This document shows, piece after piece, positions 54,432-64,000 of a stretch of DNA of 64,000 nt. Below the pieces are notes generated by a model, which made no database searches, was not told the DNA's origin, and worked only from the letters and a program-made list of their open reading frames with translations. Both the position numbers and the translations under genes were made by a program. This DNA comes from Mycobacterium sp. D16Q13 (GTDB lineage: Bacteria; Actinomycetota; Actinomycetes; Mycobacteriales; Mycobacteriaceae). Each line of letters opens with the position of its first letter. Position 1 is the stretch's first letter. The stretch is from NCBI RefSeq assembly GCF_002013375.1, contig NZ_MAEW01000014.1, positions 62,001 to 126,000 of the forward strand. The letters are read 5' to 3'.

Positions 54432-54563
54432 ATGAGTATTCGCGCGTTACGACGTTTCTGGGAGCGCCATCAGTTGACCCCGCAGGAGCGCGCCAACATG
54501 CAACTGGCCCACTCGCCGCTGGCGGTCATTTCCGCTTCTCTCGGAGCGCACGCTCCTCACTAG
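54432..54563 (+). CDS. Microprotein B of the magnesium locus
   Basis: 43 residues from ATG 54432 to TAG 54563. It repeats microprotein A almost motif for motif: RRFWERHQLTPQERAN, then MQLAHSPLAVISASLGAH. Differences are conservative (L/M, Y/H, V/I) and many fall at codon level, arguing for selection on the protein. The ribosome site is weak (GAAAG, 2 bases away), and a hairpin lies just upstream. Its length puts it below common gene-calling limits. Function unknown; a regulator of the transporter is the natural guess. Confidence 0.72.
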   Translation: MSIRALRRFWERHQLTPQERANMQLAHSPLAVISASLGAHAPH

Positions 54564-54616
54564 GCAGAATCGGCAGACCTATCGACGACGTGGTGTAGTA
54601 GTGGTTCACTGAGGCT

Positions 54617-54985
54617 ATGAGCAATGACGCTTTCATATCTCCCCGAGTCCTCGCTTTGCTGGGTTCCTTCCAGGCTGTGGATGCGGTCCTCTGCGTCCAG
54701 CCGGTTCCCTATGTGGCTAAATGTCTTGACGACGTGCATTATCCGCAACACAACCGATGGATCTTCGCGCCGATCAAGGCCGCATCCGCGCTGGGACTGA
54801 TAGGCGGAATCCGGTTCCCCTGGCTGGCGAAGCTCACACTGATCATGCTCACCGTCTACTTCAGTCTCGCGGTCGGCGCGCACGTGCGGGCACGTGACAT
54901 CGGTCTGAACGCGATGTCGGCCTCGACACTGCTCACCACATACGGCGTCTTGGCCGCCAGGGGATTGGCGGCGAAATCGTCATGA
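54617..54985 (+). CDS. DoxX-like membrane protein, copy 1
   Basis: 122 residues, four predicted membrane helices: ALLGSFQAVDAVLCV, PIKAASALGLIGGIR, LTLIMLTVYFSLAVGAHVRA and a C-terminal one. The GAHVRARD motif is typical of the DoxX-like group. Overlaps copy 2 by four bases. DoxX relatives take part in thiol or sulfur redox in membranes; no specific role can be given here. Confidence 0.82.
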   Translation: MSNDAFISPRVLALLGSFQAVDAVLCVQPVPYVAKCLDDVHYPQHNRWIFAPIKAASALGLIGGIRFPWLAKLTLIMLTVYFSLAVGAHVRARDIGLNAMSASTLLTTYGVLAARGLAAKSS

Positions 54986-55356
54986 CAGAGCGGCTTTTGG
55001 CTAATCCGAAAGTGTTGAGCGCCCTAGCGGTCATCCAGGCCGCTGACGCCGCGGTCTGCGTTCGTCCGATGAGGCCCATCAAAGAGTCGTTGGAGAAAGT
55101 GGGTTTGCCGCAACGGATCTGGTGGGTCCTGCCGGTCGTCAAGTTGGCGTCGGCAGCGGGGCTCATCGGCGGTATTCGGTGGGCGGCGCTGGGCCGATTG
55201 ACCACGTTCATGCTCACCATCTACTTCACACTCGCGGTCGGGGCGCATATACGGGTGCGCGACAAGGTGCTCCACGCGCTGCCGGCGGCGAGCCTGTTGG
55301 TGTGGTTCGCCGTCCTCGCGGGCAAGGGATTCGAGGAGCGGAAACCTACCGCCTAG
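54982..55356 (+). CDS. DoxX-like membrane protein, copy 2
   Basis: 124 residues, same layout as copy 1: KVLSALAVIQAADAAVCVRP, VVKLASAAGLIGGIR, TFMLTIYFTLAVGAHIRVRD. The shared GLIGGIR and LAVGAH(V/I)R segments show tandem duplication, and the ATGA overlap suggests a heteromer made in equal amounts. The end overlaps the convergent TVP38 gene by four bases. Confidence 0.82.
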   Translation: MTERLLANPKVLSALAVIQAADAAVCVRPMRPIKESLEKVGLPQRIWWVLPVVKLASAAGLIGGIRWAALGRLTTFMLTIYFTLAVGAHIRVRDKVLHALPAASLLVWFAVLAGKGFEERKPTA

Positions 55357-56048
55357 CCGCCGACCCGTTCGGGTTCGTCGGAGGTCTCAGGACTGGCGAT
55401 CTCGGTGTGGGTGCGCTTGTAGCGGCGGATCTCGTAGAGGATGCCCAGAATGCCGACCACTGATGTCGCCAACGAGACCGCGAAGAGTGTGCCGCTGATG
55501 TGACCGGTGAGTGCGTCACCGAGCACGACGACAGCCAGAGTGCCGGGGAGCAGACCGACGAAGGTGGCCAGTGTGTAGGGCACCACGCGTACGGCCGAGG
55601 CGCCCGCCGCGTAGTTGAGGACCGAGAACGGTACCGCCGGGATGAGCCGCATCGACATCACCGCGATCCATCCGCGACGGCGTAACTGCTCGTCAACGCT
55701 CTTCACCGCCGGGCGGTGATGCAGCGCGCTGAGCTTCCACCCCAGCGCGCGCACCCCCCAGAGCGCCAAGACGGCGCTCGCGGTGCTTGCGACGACCGCC
55801 AGCAGGACACCGAGCTGCGTTCCGAAGAGCAGCCCGGCAGCGAGGGTGAAGGCGGTGCGCGGGAAGGGCAGCACCGTCACGATGGTGTGCGCGGCCAGGA
55901 AGGCGAGCGGGAACCATGGGCCGAGCTCACCAGCCCAATCCCTCATCTGGAGGGCGGTCGGCAGCGGAAGAAACAGCAGGGCCGCGCCCACGATGAGAAC
56001 GGCCACACCGGTCCACAGCAGCTGACGTCGCGGGATCCGTCGCGCCAT
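55353..56048 (-). CDS. TVP38/TMEM64 (DedA-like) membrane protein
   Basis: 231 residues from ATG 56048 (MARRIPRRQLLWTG); starts at 56084 or 56093 are possible. SNARE-associated/VTT domain: PFPRTAFTLAAGLLFGTQLG, then RRRGWIAVMSMRLIPAVPFS, with about six helices. DedA-type proteins move lipid carriers across the membrane in other bacteria. Matches Rv1491c. Divergent from mutA. Confidence 0.9.
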   Translation of the reverse strand: MARRIPRRQLLWTGVAVLIVGAALLFLPLPTALQMRDWAGELGPWFPLAFLAAHTIVTVLPFPRTAFTLAAGLLFGTQLGVLLAVVASTASAVLALWGVRALGWKLSALHHRPAVKSVDEQLRRRGWIAVMSMRLIPAVPFSVLNYAAGASAVRVVPYTLATFVGLLPGTLAVVVLGDALTGHISGTLFAVSLATSVVGILGILYEIRRYKRTHTEIASPETSDEPERVGG

Positions 56049-56265
56049 CGCGACGCCCGCGCCCCAGACCTGCCGGAATCCCATGATCGTCAAGCCTACG
56101 GAGCCCGGATGAACGAAGGGGACAGGACACGGGTGCAGCGGCGGCCACGCCCCCGTACTGGGCAGTAGTCGATGGCGTCATTTAGCCTGATGACTAAGTG
56201 TGATAGGCATTTCGGCATGGAGTGCCATATATGTCGCTCGACGACGAGCAGCAGGGAGCAGTTTG

Positions 56266-58095
56266 GTGACTGTTGAGGTGCCCGAGATTCGACGTGACTT
56301 CGCGCGGTGGCAGAAGAACGTCGCCGGAGTCTTGGCCAAGTCGACCCGTAAGGCGGTCGAGGATCTGCCCGCCGACCCCGAGCGACTGCTCGATTCGCCG
56401 ACATATGACGGGATAGCGATCCGCCCGCTGTACACAGCACTCGACGAGCTTCCCGAGTCGTCGCTACCCGGACAGTGGCCCTTTGTGCGCGGTGGTGACC
56501 CGCGGCGCGATGTGAACAGCGGGTGGAAGGTCGCTGAGCGTTTCGATGGCGCGATCGGCACCGATGCTGCCCTCGTGAACGAGGCCATTCTCGATGCGCT
56601 CGAGCAGGGGACCAGCGCCATCGTGCTGGCAGGTCTGACACCAGAGGCGGTGGGACGCGCACTGCAGGGGGTGTATCTCGACCTAGCTCCCCTCCAGGTG
56701 GAAGCCGGCGCCGAGTTGACCGGGGTGGCACAGGCGATTTTCGCCGTCCTGGATAGTTACGAGGGAAACACCGCCGGGGTTGTCGTCGATCTCGGTGCTG
56801 ATCCGCTCGGTGATGCGTTCGCGGGCCGGTCGGGCGTATCGACCGATGAGACGGTGGTGTTGGCCGAGCGTGGGAGCGCACGGGCCGAGCAGATCCACGC
56901 GATCACCGTCGACGGCACGATTGCGCACGAGCTGGGTTCCAGCGACAGCCAGGAACTCGCGGTCGCGGTAGCCGCCGGGGTCGCCTACCTGCGGCTGCTG
57001 CAGAATGCGGGTCTGGGTATCGCGGAAGCGCTGCGGCAGATCAGTTTCCGCTTCGCCGCCACCGACGATCAGTTCCTGTCGATCGCCAAGTTCCGCGCCG
57101 CCAGGGTGCTCTGGGCCCGCGTGGCCGAGGTCGCGGGCGCGCCAGAAAGTGGCGGCGCCCTCATGCATGCGGTGACTTCCGAACCGATGATGGCCCAGCG
57201 CGATCCGTGGGTGAACATGCTGCGCACTACGCTGGCCGCCTTCGGTGCCGGAGTGGGTGGTGCGGACAGCGTGCGGGTACGCAGGTTCGATGACGCGATT
57301 GCCGGCGGACTGGATGCGGTATCGCCGGCGTTCTCCGCGCGGATCGCCCGGAACACGCAGCTGCTGCTCATCGAGGAGTCTCATGTCGGTCGGGTGCTCG
57401 ACCCGGGCGGCGGCTCCTGGTACATCGAGGATCTCACGGAAACCCTTGCCCAGCAGGCGTGGTCGCTGTTCACCGAGATCGAGGGCGCAGGAGGATTCGA
57501 GGCGTCCGCCGATCTGATTCGGGAGCGTATCGCCGCGACGCGCGCACAGCGTGCCGAGGACATCGCGCATCGGCGTACCTCGGTGACGGGAGTCAACGAG
57601 TTCCCTAACCTGGCAGAGGTACCGCTGCCGCCACAGCCTGCAGAGGGTTACCGGTACGCGGCCGATTTCGAGGCCCTGCGGGACCGCTCGGATGCCGCAC
57701 TGGCCGCATCGGGTGCGCGTCCGGCCGCATTACTGATTCCGCTCGGTCCGCTGGCCGAGCACAACGTGCGCACCACATTCGCCTCGAACCTGCTGGCCTC
57801 TGGCGGCATCGAGGCCGTCAACCCCGGCGTGCTCGATGCCGGAACGGTCGCCGCTGCGGTCGCGGATTCGGGAGCGCGTGTCGTCGTCATGTGTGGAACG
57901 GATGCCCGGTACGCGGCCGAGGTCGGTGCCGTTGTCGATGCGGTGAGGGCGGCGGGGGTCACCGACGTCTATCTCGCGGGGCCCGAGAAGTCAGTAGGGG
58001 AGGTCGCGGAGACGTCGCGCCCTGATGGCTACCTGACCATGAAAATCAATGCTGTCGAAGCTCTTTCGGCCATCTTGACCAAGTTGGGGGCGTGA
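56266..58095 (+). CDS. mutA: Methylmalonyl-CoA mutase small subunit
   Basis: 609 residues from GTG 56266, with GGGAG eight bases upstream. The beta subunit of the B12 mutase that converts methylmalonyl-CoA and succinyl-CoA. It has the TIM-barrel part ([40 protein letters not shown]) and a degenerate cobalamin domain without the DxHxxG motif, as expected. Followed by mutB after a single base. Confidence 0.95.
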   Translation: MTVEVPEIRRDFARWQKNVAGVLAKSTRKAVEDLPADPERLLDSPTYDGIAIRPLYTALDELPESSLPGQWPFVRGGDPRRDVNSGWKVAERFDGAIGTDAALVNEAILDALEQGTSAIVLAGLTPEAVGRALQGVYLDLAPLQVEAGAELTGVAQAIFAVLDSYEGNTAGVVVDLGADPLGDAFAGRSGVSTDETVVLAERGSARAEQIHAITVDGTIAHELGSSDSQELAVAVAAGVAYLRLLQNAGLGIAEALRQISFRFAATDDQFLSIAKFRAARVLWARVAEVAGAPESGGALMHAVTSEPMMAQRDPWVNMLRTTLAAFGAGVGGADSVRVRRFDDAIAGGLDAVSPAFSARIARNTQLLLIEESHVGRVLDPGGGSWYIEDLTETLAQQAWSLFTEIEGAGGFEASADLIRERIAATRAQRAEDIAHRRTSVTGVNEFPNLAEVPLPPQPAEGYRYAADFEALRDRSDAALAASGARPAALLIPLGPLAEHNVRTTFASNLLASGGIEAVNPGVLDAGTVAAAVADSGARVVVMCGTDARYAAEVGAVVDAVRAAGVTDVYLAGPEKSVGEVAETSRPDGYLTMKINAVEALSAILTKLGA

Positions 58096-58096
58096 C

Positions 58097-60375
<2,279 letters not shown>

Positions 60376-60376
<1 letters not shown>

Positions 60377-61356
60377 TGCCGGAAAAACAGTCACCTGATG
60401 ATCTGGCGGCTCTGATCCGATCAGGGGATCGTTCGGCGCTCGCCAGAGCGATCACGCTGGTCGAGTCGACGCGCGGGGATCACCGTGCACGGGCCCAGCA
60501 GCTGCTGTTGGACCTGTCTCCCGACGGCGGGAACGCCCTGCGTGTGGGTATTACCGGTGTGCCCGGGGTGGGAAAGTCCACCACCATCGAGGCCCTCGGT
60601 ATGTACCTCATTGAGCAGGGGCATCGGGTGGCCGTGCTGGCGGTCGATCCGTCGTCGACGCGTACCGGCGGATCGATTCTGGGCGATAAGACCCGGATGG
60701 GCCGGCTGTCGGTACATCCCGATGCCTACATCCGGCCGTCGCCGACCTCGGGCACGCTTGGCGGGGTCGCCCGGGCGACCCGGGAGACGGTGGTGCTGCT
60801 GGAATCGGCCGGGTTCGACGTCATCCTGATCGAGACCGTCGGCGTGGGGCAGTCCGAGGTCACCGTCGCGAACATGGTCGACACCTTTGTCTTCCTGACG
60901 CTGGCGCGCACCGGAGATCAGCTGCAGGGCATCAAGAAGGGTGTGCTTGAGCTCGCCGACATCGTGGTGGTGAACAAGGCCGATGGTGCGCATGCCATCG
61001 AGGCGCAGAAGGCGGCGCGGGAGTTGTCGGGTGCGCTGCGCCTGATCTACCCGCACGACACCCTATGGCGCCCACCGGTTCTCACCATGAGTGCGCTGGA
61101 GAATAGCGGGGTCTCCGAGATGTGGGACACGGTGCTGAAGCATCGCGCGGTGCTGACCGAGGCGGGGGAGTTTGAGGCCAAACGCCGCCGCCAGCAAGTG
61201 GACTGGATGTGGGCAATGGTGCGTGACGCGGTACTGGATCGGGTGCTCAACGCACCGGATGTGAAGTCCGCGCGCGCGGATATCGAGCAGCAGGTGCGTG
61301 AGGGCACCCTGACGCCTGCGCTGGCGGCCGAGCGGCTACTCAACCTGAGCTCGTAG
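60376..61356 (+). CDS. meaB: Methylmalonyl-CoA mutase-associated GTPase MeaB
   Basis: 326 residues. G3E-family GTPase that loads and protects the mutase cofactor. P-loop GITGVPGVGKSTT, the Mg-site DPSSTRTGGSILGDKTRM, switch region ETVGVGQSE, and base motif VVNKADGAHA. C-terminal dimerisation part includes VDWMWAMVRDAVLD. Translation is coupled to mutB. Confidence 0.96.
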
Positions 61357-61365
61357 GCGCCTCGC

Positions 61366-61950
61366 ATGGGTGGCGATGCTGGTGAATCCGACAGACCTTC
61401 AACTCCGTTGGTCTTTCTCGATACGGAGACCACAGGGCTGCACCGTGAGCGCCAGCCGTGGGAAGTGGCGATCATCCGACGCACCGAGGCCGGTCAGCGT
61501 CAGCTGCACTTGTGCGTGGACGTCCAGGACTTGGACCTGGAATCGGCGGATCCCGCGGGCCTTGAGATTAGCGGTTTCCACAAGCGGCACCCGCAAGTGC
61601 GCTTGAGGCCGCTGCAGTTCCCTCGCGTTCTTCGCGCGGCGGAAGCTGTTTCGCTCGTTGAGGAATGGACGGCGGGAGCCACCATCGTCGGGGTCATACC
61701 TCAATTCGACGCCGAGTGCCTGACGCGGATGTTCCTTGCCCACGGAGTCAGCCCAGCGTGGAATCCGGCTCTGGTCGACGTGGTCGCCGTCACGGCGGCA
61801 CGGATCCGTGAACGCGGGTTGATACCGGATGCCGATTACTCGAACCTTTCGCTGCAATTCGGGGTGAAGACCCCCAGTGCCGGGCAGCGGCACACGGCCC
61901 TGGGAGATGCTCGCTGGGCCATGCGCTGGTACGACCGACTATCTGAATGA
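61366..61950 (+). CDS. DEDDh 3'-5' exonuclease
   Basis: 194 residues. Exonuclease fold of the DnaQ type: motif I LVFLDTETTGLH (Asp, Glu), motif II GVIPQFDAECL (Asp), motif III HTALGDARWAM (His, Asp). All metal ligands are kept, so it should be active on DNA or RNA. It lies nine bases after meaB but is convergent, overlapping by 12 bases, with a nucleotidyltransferase gene; that pairing is known from other bacteria. Confidence 0.85.
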   Translation: MGGDAGESDRPSTPLVFLDTETTGLHRERQPWEVAIIRRTEAGQRQLHLCVDVQDLDLESADPAGLEISGFHKRHPQVRLRPLQFPRVLRAAEAVSLVEEWTAGATIVGVIPQFDAECLTRMFLAHGVSPAWNPALVDVVAVTAARIRERGLIPDADYSNLSLQFGVKTPSAGQRHTALGDARWAMRWYDRLSE

Positions 61951-62991
61951 GGATGTCGACGACAGGTAGATCAGCTTGCGGCGGATGCCGGCGATCTCGC
62001 GCGCGACGGAGCGCAGCGTCGCACGTTCCTGCGGGGCAAGGGCAGACAGCGAGACGGTGTCGGACATGTGCTCTCCGTCCTGCCACGCGGTGGCCCGAGA
62101 CCGCCACCGAAATCGAAGAAGCCACGCGAAGCAATCCCGCAGTGTCGTGGCGTCGTCGGCGTCCAGGATGTTGGCTGCCGTGGCGGCGTCGAGGCGCTCG
62201 GGTGTCGAGAGTGCATCGGCTCCGGCGGACAGTGCTGCCCAGCGCGCGATCTTGACCACTGGATCGATCGCCGCGATCTTGAGATCGACGGTGTCTGATT
62301 GTGTCGCGAATATCCTCAACCGCGAAGGGAATCCGGCGCGCACGGCCACCGCATCCTGAAGCATGGCAAGCCGGATGGGGTAGTGGCGCTGTGCGCAGCG
62401 GGCATTCTTGGTGCGAAGAGCGTTGTCAGACAACAACGATCCCGCGCCTACCCCGTGCGAGTCGGCCATCAGACCCGCCATCACAACGCCGCGATCTTCG
62501 GGCGGGTTGGCGCACCAGCGTTCGATTCCTTCGAACCAGTTGGAGGTACGGCGGCAGAATCGGCCGCGGCTCGCCAGCACGCCATTGGAATCGCTCCCGA
62601 TGCCGCCGCGTTCGAGCATCGCGTGCACCTGCGCGGCCAGCTCCATCAGGTGAGTCTTACCGTCGGCATCGACCGCGTCGTCGATGGCGAGCAGCGTCTC
62701 GATATCGGAACCGGGTGCGGCCTCGCCTCGGGCCACGCTTCCCGAAACAAACCAGGTCCAGCCCGGATCCACCCCACCGGTGACGAGTCGTGCGGCCGTG
62801 CGGATGCTGTGCCGCAACGCTTCGGACCAGGCAGCGGCGAGGACCGCCTCCGGTGTGCGCACCCGCACCTCGAGGGCTATCACCATCCGCGCCGCACCCA
62901 CTGCGGTGCAGAACTCGGCCTCGTCGCCGGCGGTGTCGATCTGCGCTATCGCCTGGGCGATCCCGTGCGCGGGCGGCACATCGGCAGACAT
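61939..62991 (-). CDS. DUF294-type nucleotidyltransferase
   Basis: 350 residues. Nucleotidyltransferase motif WFVSGSVARGEAAPGSDIET (about 80-99) contains the GS and DxE metal residues. A helical C-terminal domain (about 165-350) of the DUF294 substrate-binding kind follows. N-terminal CBS domains found in many relatives are missing. Substrate not known; nucleotide transfer to a protein or small molecule is possible. Confidence 0.8.
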   Translation of the reverse strand: MSADVPPAHGIAQAIAQIDTAGDEAEFCTAVGAARMVIALEVRVRTPEAVLAAAWSEALRHSIRTAARLVTGGVDPGWTWFVSGSVARGEAAPGSDIETLLAIDDAVDADGKTHLMELAAQVHAMLERGGIGSDSNGVLASRGRFCRRTSNWFEGIERWCANPPEDRGVVMAGLMADSHGVGAGSLLSDNALRTKNARCAQRHYPIRLAMLQDAVAVRAGFPSRLRIFATQSDTVDLKIAAIDPVVKIARWAALSAGADALSTPERLDAATAANILDADDATTLRDCFAWLLRFRWRSRATAWQDGEHMSDTVSLSALAPQERATLRSVAREIAGIRRKLIYLSSTSSFR

Positions 62992-63006
62992 GAGGATGAT
63001 TGTGGC

Positions 63007-63879
63007 CTACGTCGAGGCAATGGCGTGGGATATGAAATCCCGGACCGGGCGCGAAAGTGGCTGCCCGGAGCTCCAGATGATGCCGACGTCCCGGTGCGCG
63101 TCGGCGTCGACGAGGCGCAACATCCTGAGGTCGGGCGGGTAGGTGGTGGCGTCCACGGGGAGCACCGCGATGCCCAGGCCCGCGGCTACCAAGCCCGCCA
63201 CCGTCGTCAGATCGCTCGATTCGAGCACGATGCGTGGCTGGAATTGCGCGGCGGCGCACAACTCTTCGAGGAGTCGGCGCATGCCGAATCCCGGATGCAT
63301 CCCGATGAAGGGTTCATCGGCAAGGTCGGCCATCGACACGTCTTCGGCCTGTGTGAGCCGATGGTTTGTGGGTACGGCGACACCGAGACGCTGCCGGAAG
63401 AGGTTGCGCCACCCGAGATTTGCGCGGCGAGGGCGCGGAGAGACGATTGCGACGTCAAGATCGCCGTTGGCGACGAGGTCGTCGAGGCTGCCGGCGGCGC
63501 CCTGCTCGAGCACGAACCGTACGTGCGGCGACGCCGCGGCGAAGCCTGCGATCAGGCGGGCGACGAGTGTGGGGCCGAAGGTGTGCAGGAATCCGAGGCG
63601 GATCTCACCTTCGGCGGGATTGGCGAGGTCGTTGATGGTGCGACGAGCAGAGTCCAGTTCCATCTGAGCGCGCCGGGCGTGCTGGTAGAAGATCCGTCCG
63701 GACGGGTTCAGTGTGAGCCGCTTACCGTGCCGGTCGAACAGTTGCACGCCAAGGCGACGCTCCAATCTGGCCAGCATCCGGGTGAGCGTGGGCTGGGCGA
63801 GTTGGAGCTGCTCGGCGGCCGCGGTGACGTTCTGCCGCTCAGCGAGTGTGATGTACCACTCGTAATCACCATCCGCCAT
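63007..63879 (-). CDS. LysR-family regulator
   Basis: 290 residues. N-terminal HTH (LAERQNVTAAAEQLQLAQPT, LTRMLARLERRLG) and a periplasmic-binding-type effector domain (EIRLGFLHTFGPTLVARLIA onward). Divergent from the gene starting at 63971, which it probably controls; the 91-base gap is A/T-rich (ATAAATTATAGATC), as common for LysR sites. Confidence 0.92.
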   Translation of the reverse strand: MADGDYEWYITLAERQNVTAAAEQLQLAQPTLTRMLARLERRLGVQLFDRHGKRLTLNPSGRIFYQHARRAQMELDSARRTINDLANPAEGEIRLGFLHTFGPTLVARLIAGFAAASPHVRFVLEQGAAGSLDDLVANGDLDVAIVSPRPRRANLGWRNLFRQRLGVAVPTNHRLTQAEDVSMADLADEPFIGMHPGFGMRRLLEELCAAAQFQPRIVLESSDLTTVAGLVAAGLGIAVLPVDATTYPPDLRMLRLVDADAHRDVGIIWSSGQPLSRPVRDFISHAIAST

Positions 63880-63970
63880 GCTTCCACCTCGCTATATGTC
63901 AGAAATAAATTATAGATCGCTGAATCACTCATTTCCGCGATATGCCGGGTCGGGGGGAGCATCTAGATCC
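63880..63970. promoter_or_regulatory. LysR divergent control region
   Basis: 91 bases, clearly A/T-rich in 63900-63930. It contains ATAAATTAT (63905-63913), a near-palindrome with the T-N11-A spacing loosely satisfied. A purine-rich GGGGGGAG (63952-63959) lies upstream of ATG 63971. Confidence 0.4.
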
Positions 63971-64000
63971 ATGACGATGGCTCCGCGCACCCAGAGCAGT
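63971..64000 (+). CDS. Start of a gene divergent from lysR (cut by window end)
   Basis: The first ten codons (MTMAPRTQSS) are seen from ATG 63971, with GGGGGGAG eleven bases upstream. Nothing can be said of the product beyond likely LysR control. Confidence 0.45.
   Translation, partial: MTMAPRTQSS

Overview
This window is chromosomal DNA of a mycobacterium. The gene order secG – pgl/opcA/zwf/tal/tkt – ctaB – qor – heme A synthase/ABC/MptB – sufR-B-D-C-S-U-T – trxA – echA12 – ABC-F – acn – ripA/ripB – moxR1 – fabG1/inhA/hemH – nfeD/SPFH – mutA/mutB/meaB follows the order I recall for M. tuberculosis Rv1440 to Rv1496. High G+C, many GTG starts, ATGA stop/start overlaps and no PE/PPE genes fit a rapid grower. 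The Mycobacteroides abscessus–chelonae group is my best guess, but that is inference.

Layout. 1-900: tail of an unidentified gene and a neutral zinc metallopeptidase. 916-3120: secG with a clear intrinsic terminator, a three-gene EbfC/WXG100-like cassette that looks linked to type VII secretion, and a lone cytochrome oxidase subunit IV-like membrane protein. 3328-9791 (minus): the pentose phosphate operon. 10013-14167: heme O synthase, quinone reductase, a small conserved protein, an ATP-grasp protein and heme A synthase. 14360-16329: an MpaB-type oxygenase, a small membrane protein and a TetR regulator, preceded by two tandem inverted repeats. 16365-20946 (minus): NTF2-like and DUF899 proteins, an ABC exporter and mannosyltransferase MptB. 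21055-27301: the suf Fe-S assembly operon, with a SufR-type operator over the sufR start. 27298-35847: two DUF5666 lipoproteins, an OYE reductase, thioredoxin, enoyl-CoA hydratase, an ABC-F protein, a small HTH protein, a lipoprotein/secreted pair, a DinB protein and a TetR regulator. 35864-48897: aconitase, cell-wall hydrolases RipA and RipB, the MoxR/DUF58/VWA module, the mycolate genes fabG1-inhA with hemH, and a conserved hypothetical gene. 48963-50573: NfeD and an SPFH protein.

The most interesting part is 50574-54563. An M-box magnesium riboswitch with its own intrinsic terminator precedes a 45-residue microprotein, a soluble PRC/MgtE_N/CBS protein with no pore domain, and an NRAMP-family transporter whose metal-site motifs are altered (DPGN to DAGG, MPHN to APWQ), as expected for magnesium-type NRAMPs. 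A second microprotein, clearly a paralogue of the first and too short for usual gene calling, closes the locus. A strong hairpin lies upstream of the MgtE-like gene and another upstream of the second microprotein. This looks like a magnesium uptake unit with sensor and transporter on separate chains and two uncharacterised small proteins.

54617-64000: two tandem DoxX-like proteins, a TVP38/DedA protein, methylmalonyl-CoA mutase with its MeaB chaperone, a DEDDh exonuclease convergent with a DUF294-type nucleotidyltransferase, a LysR regulator, and the first codons of a divergent gene. I saw no rRNA, tRNA, CRISPR array, insertion sequence or prophage.
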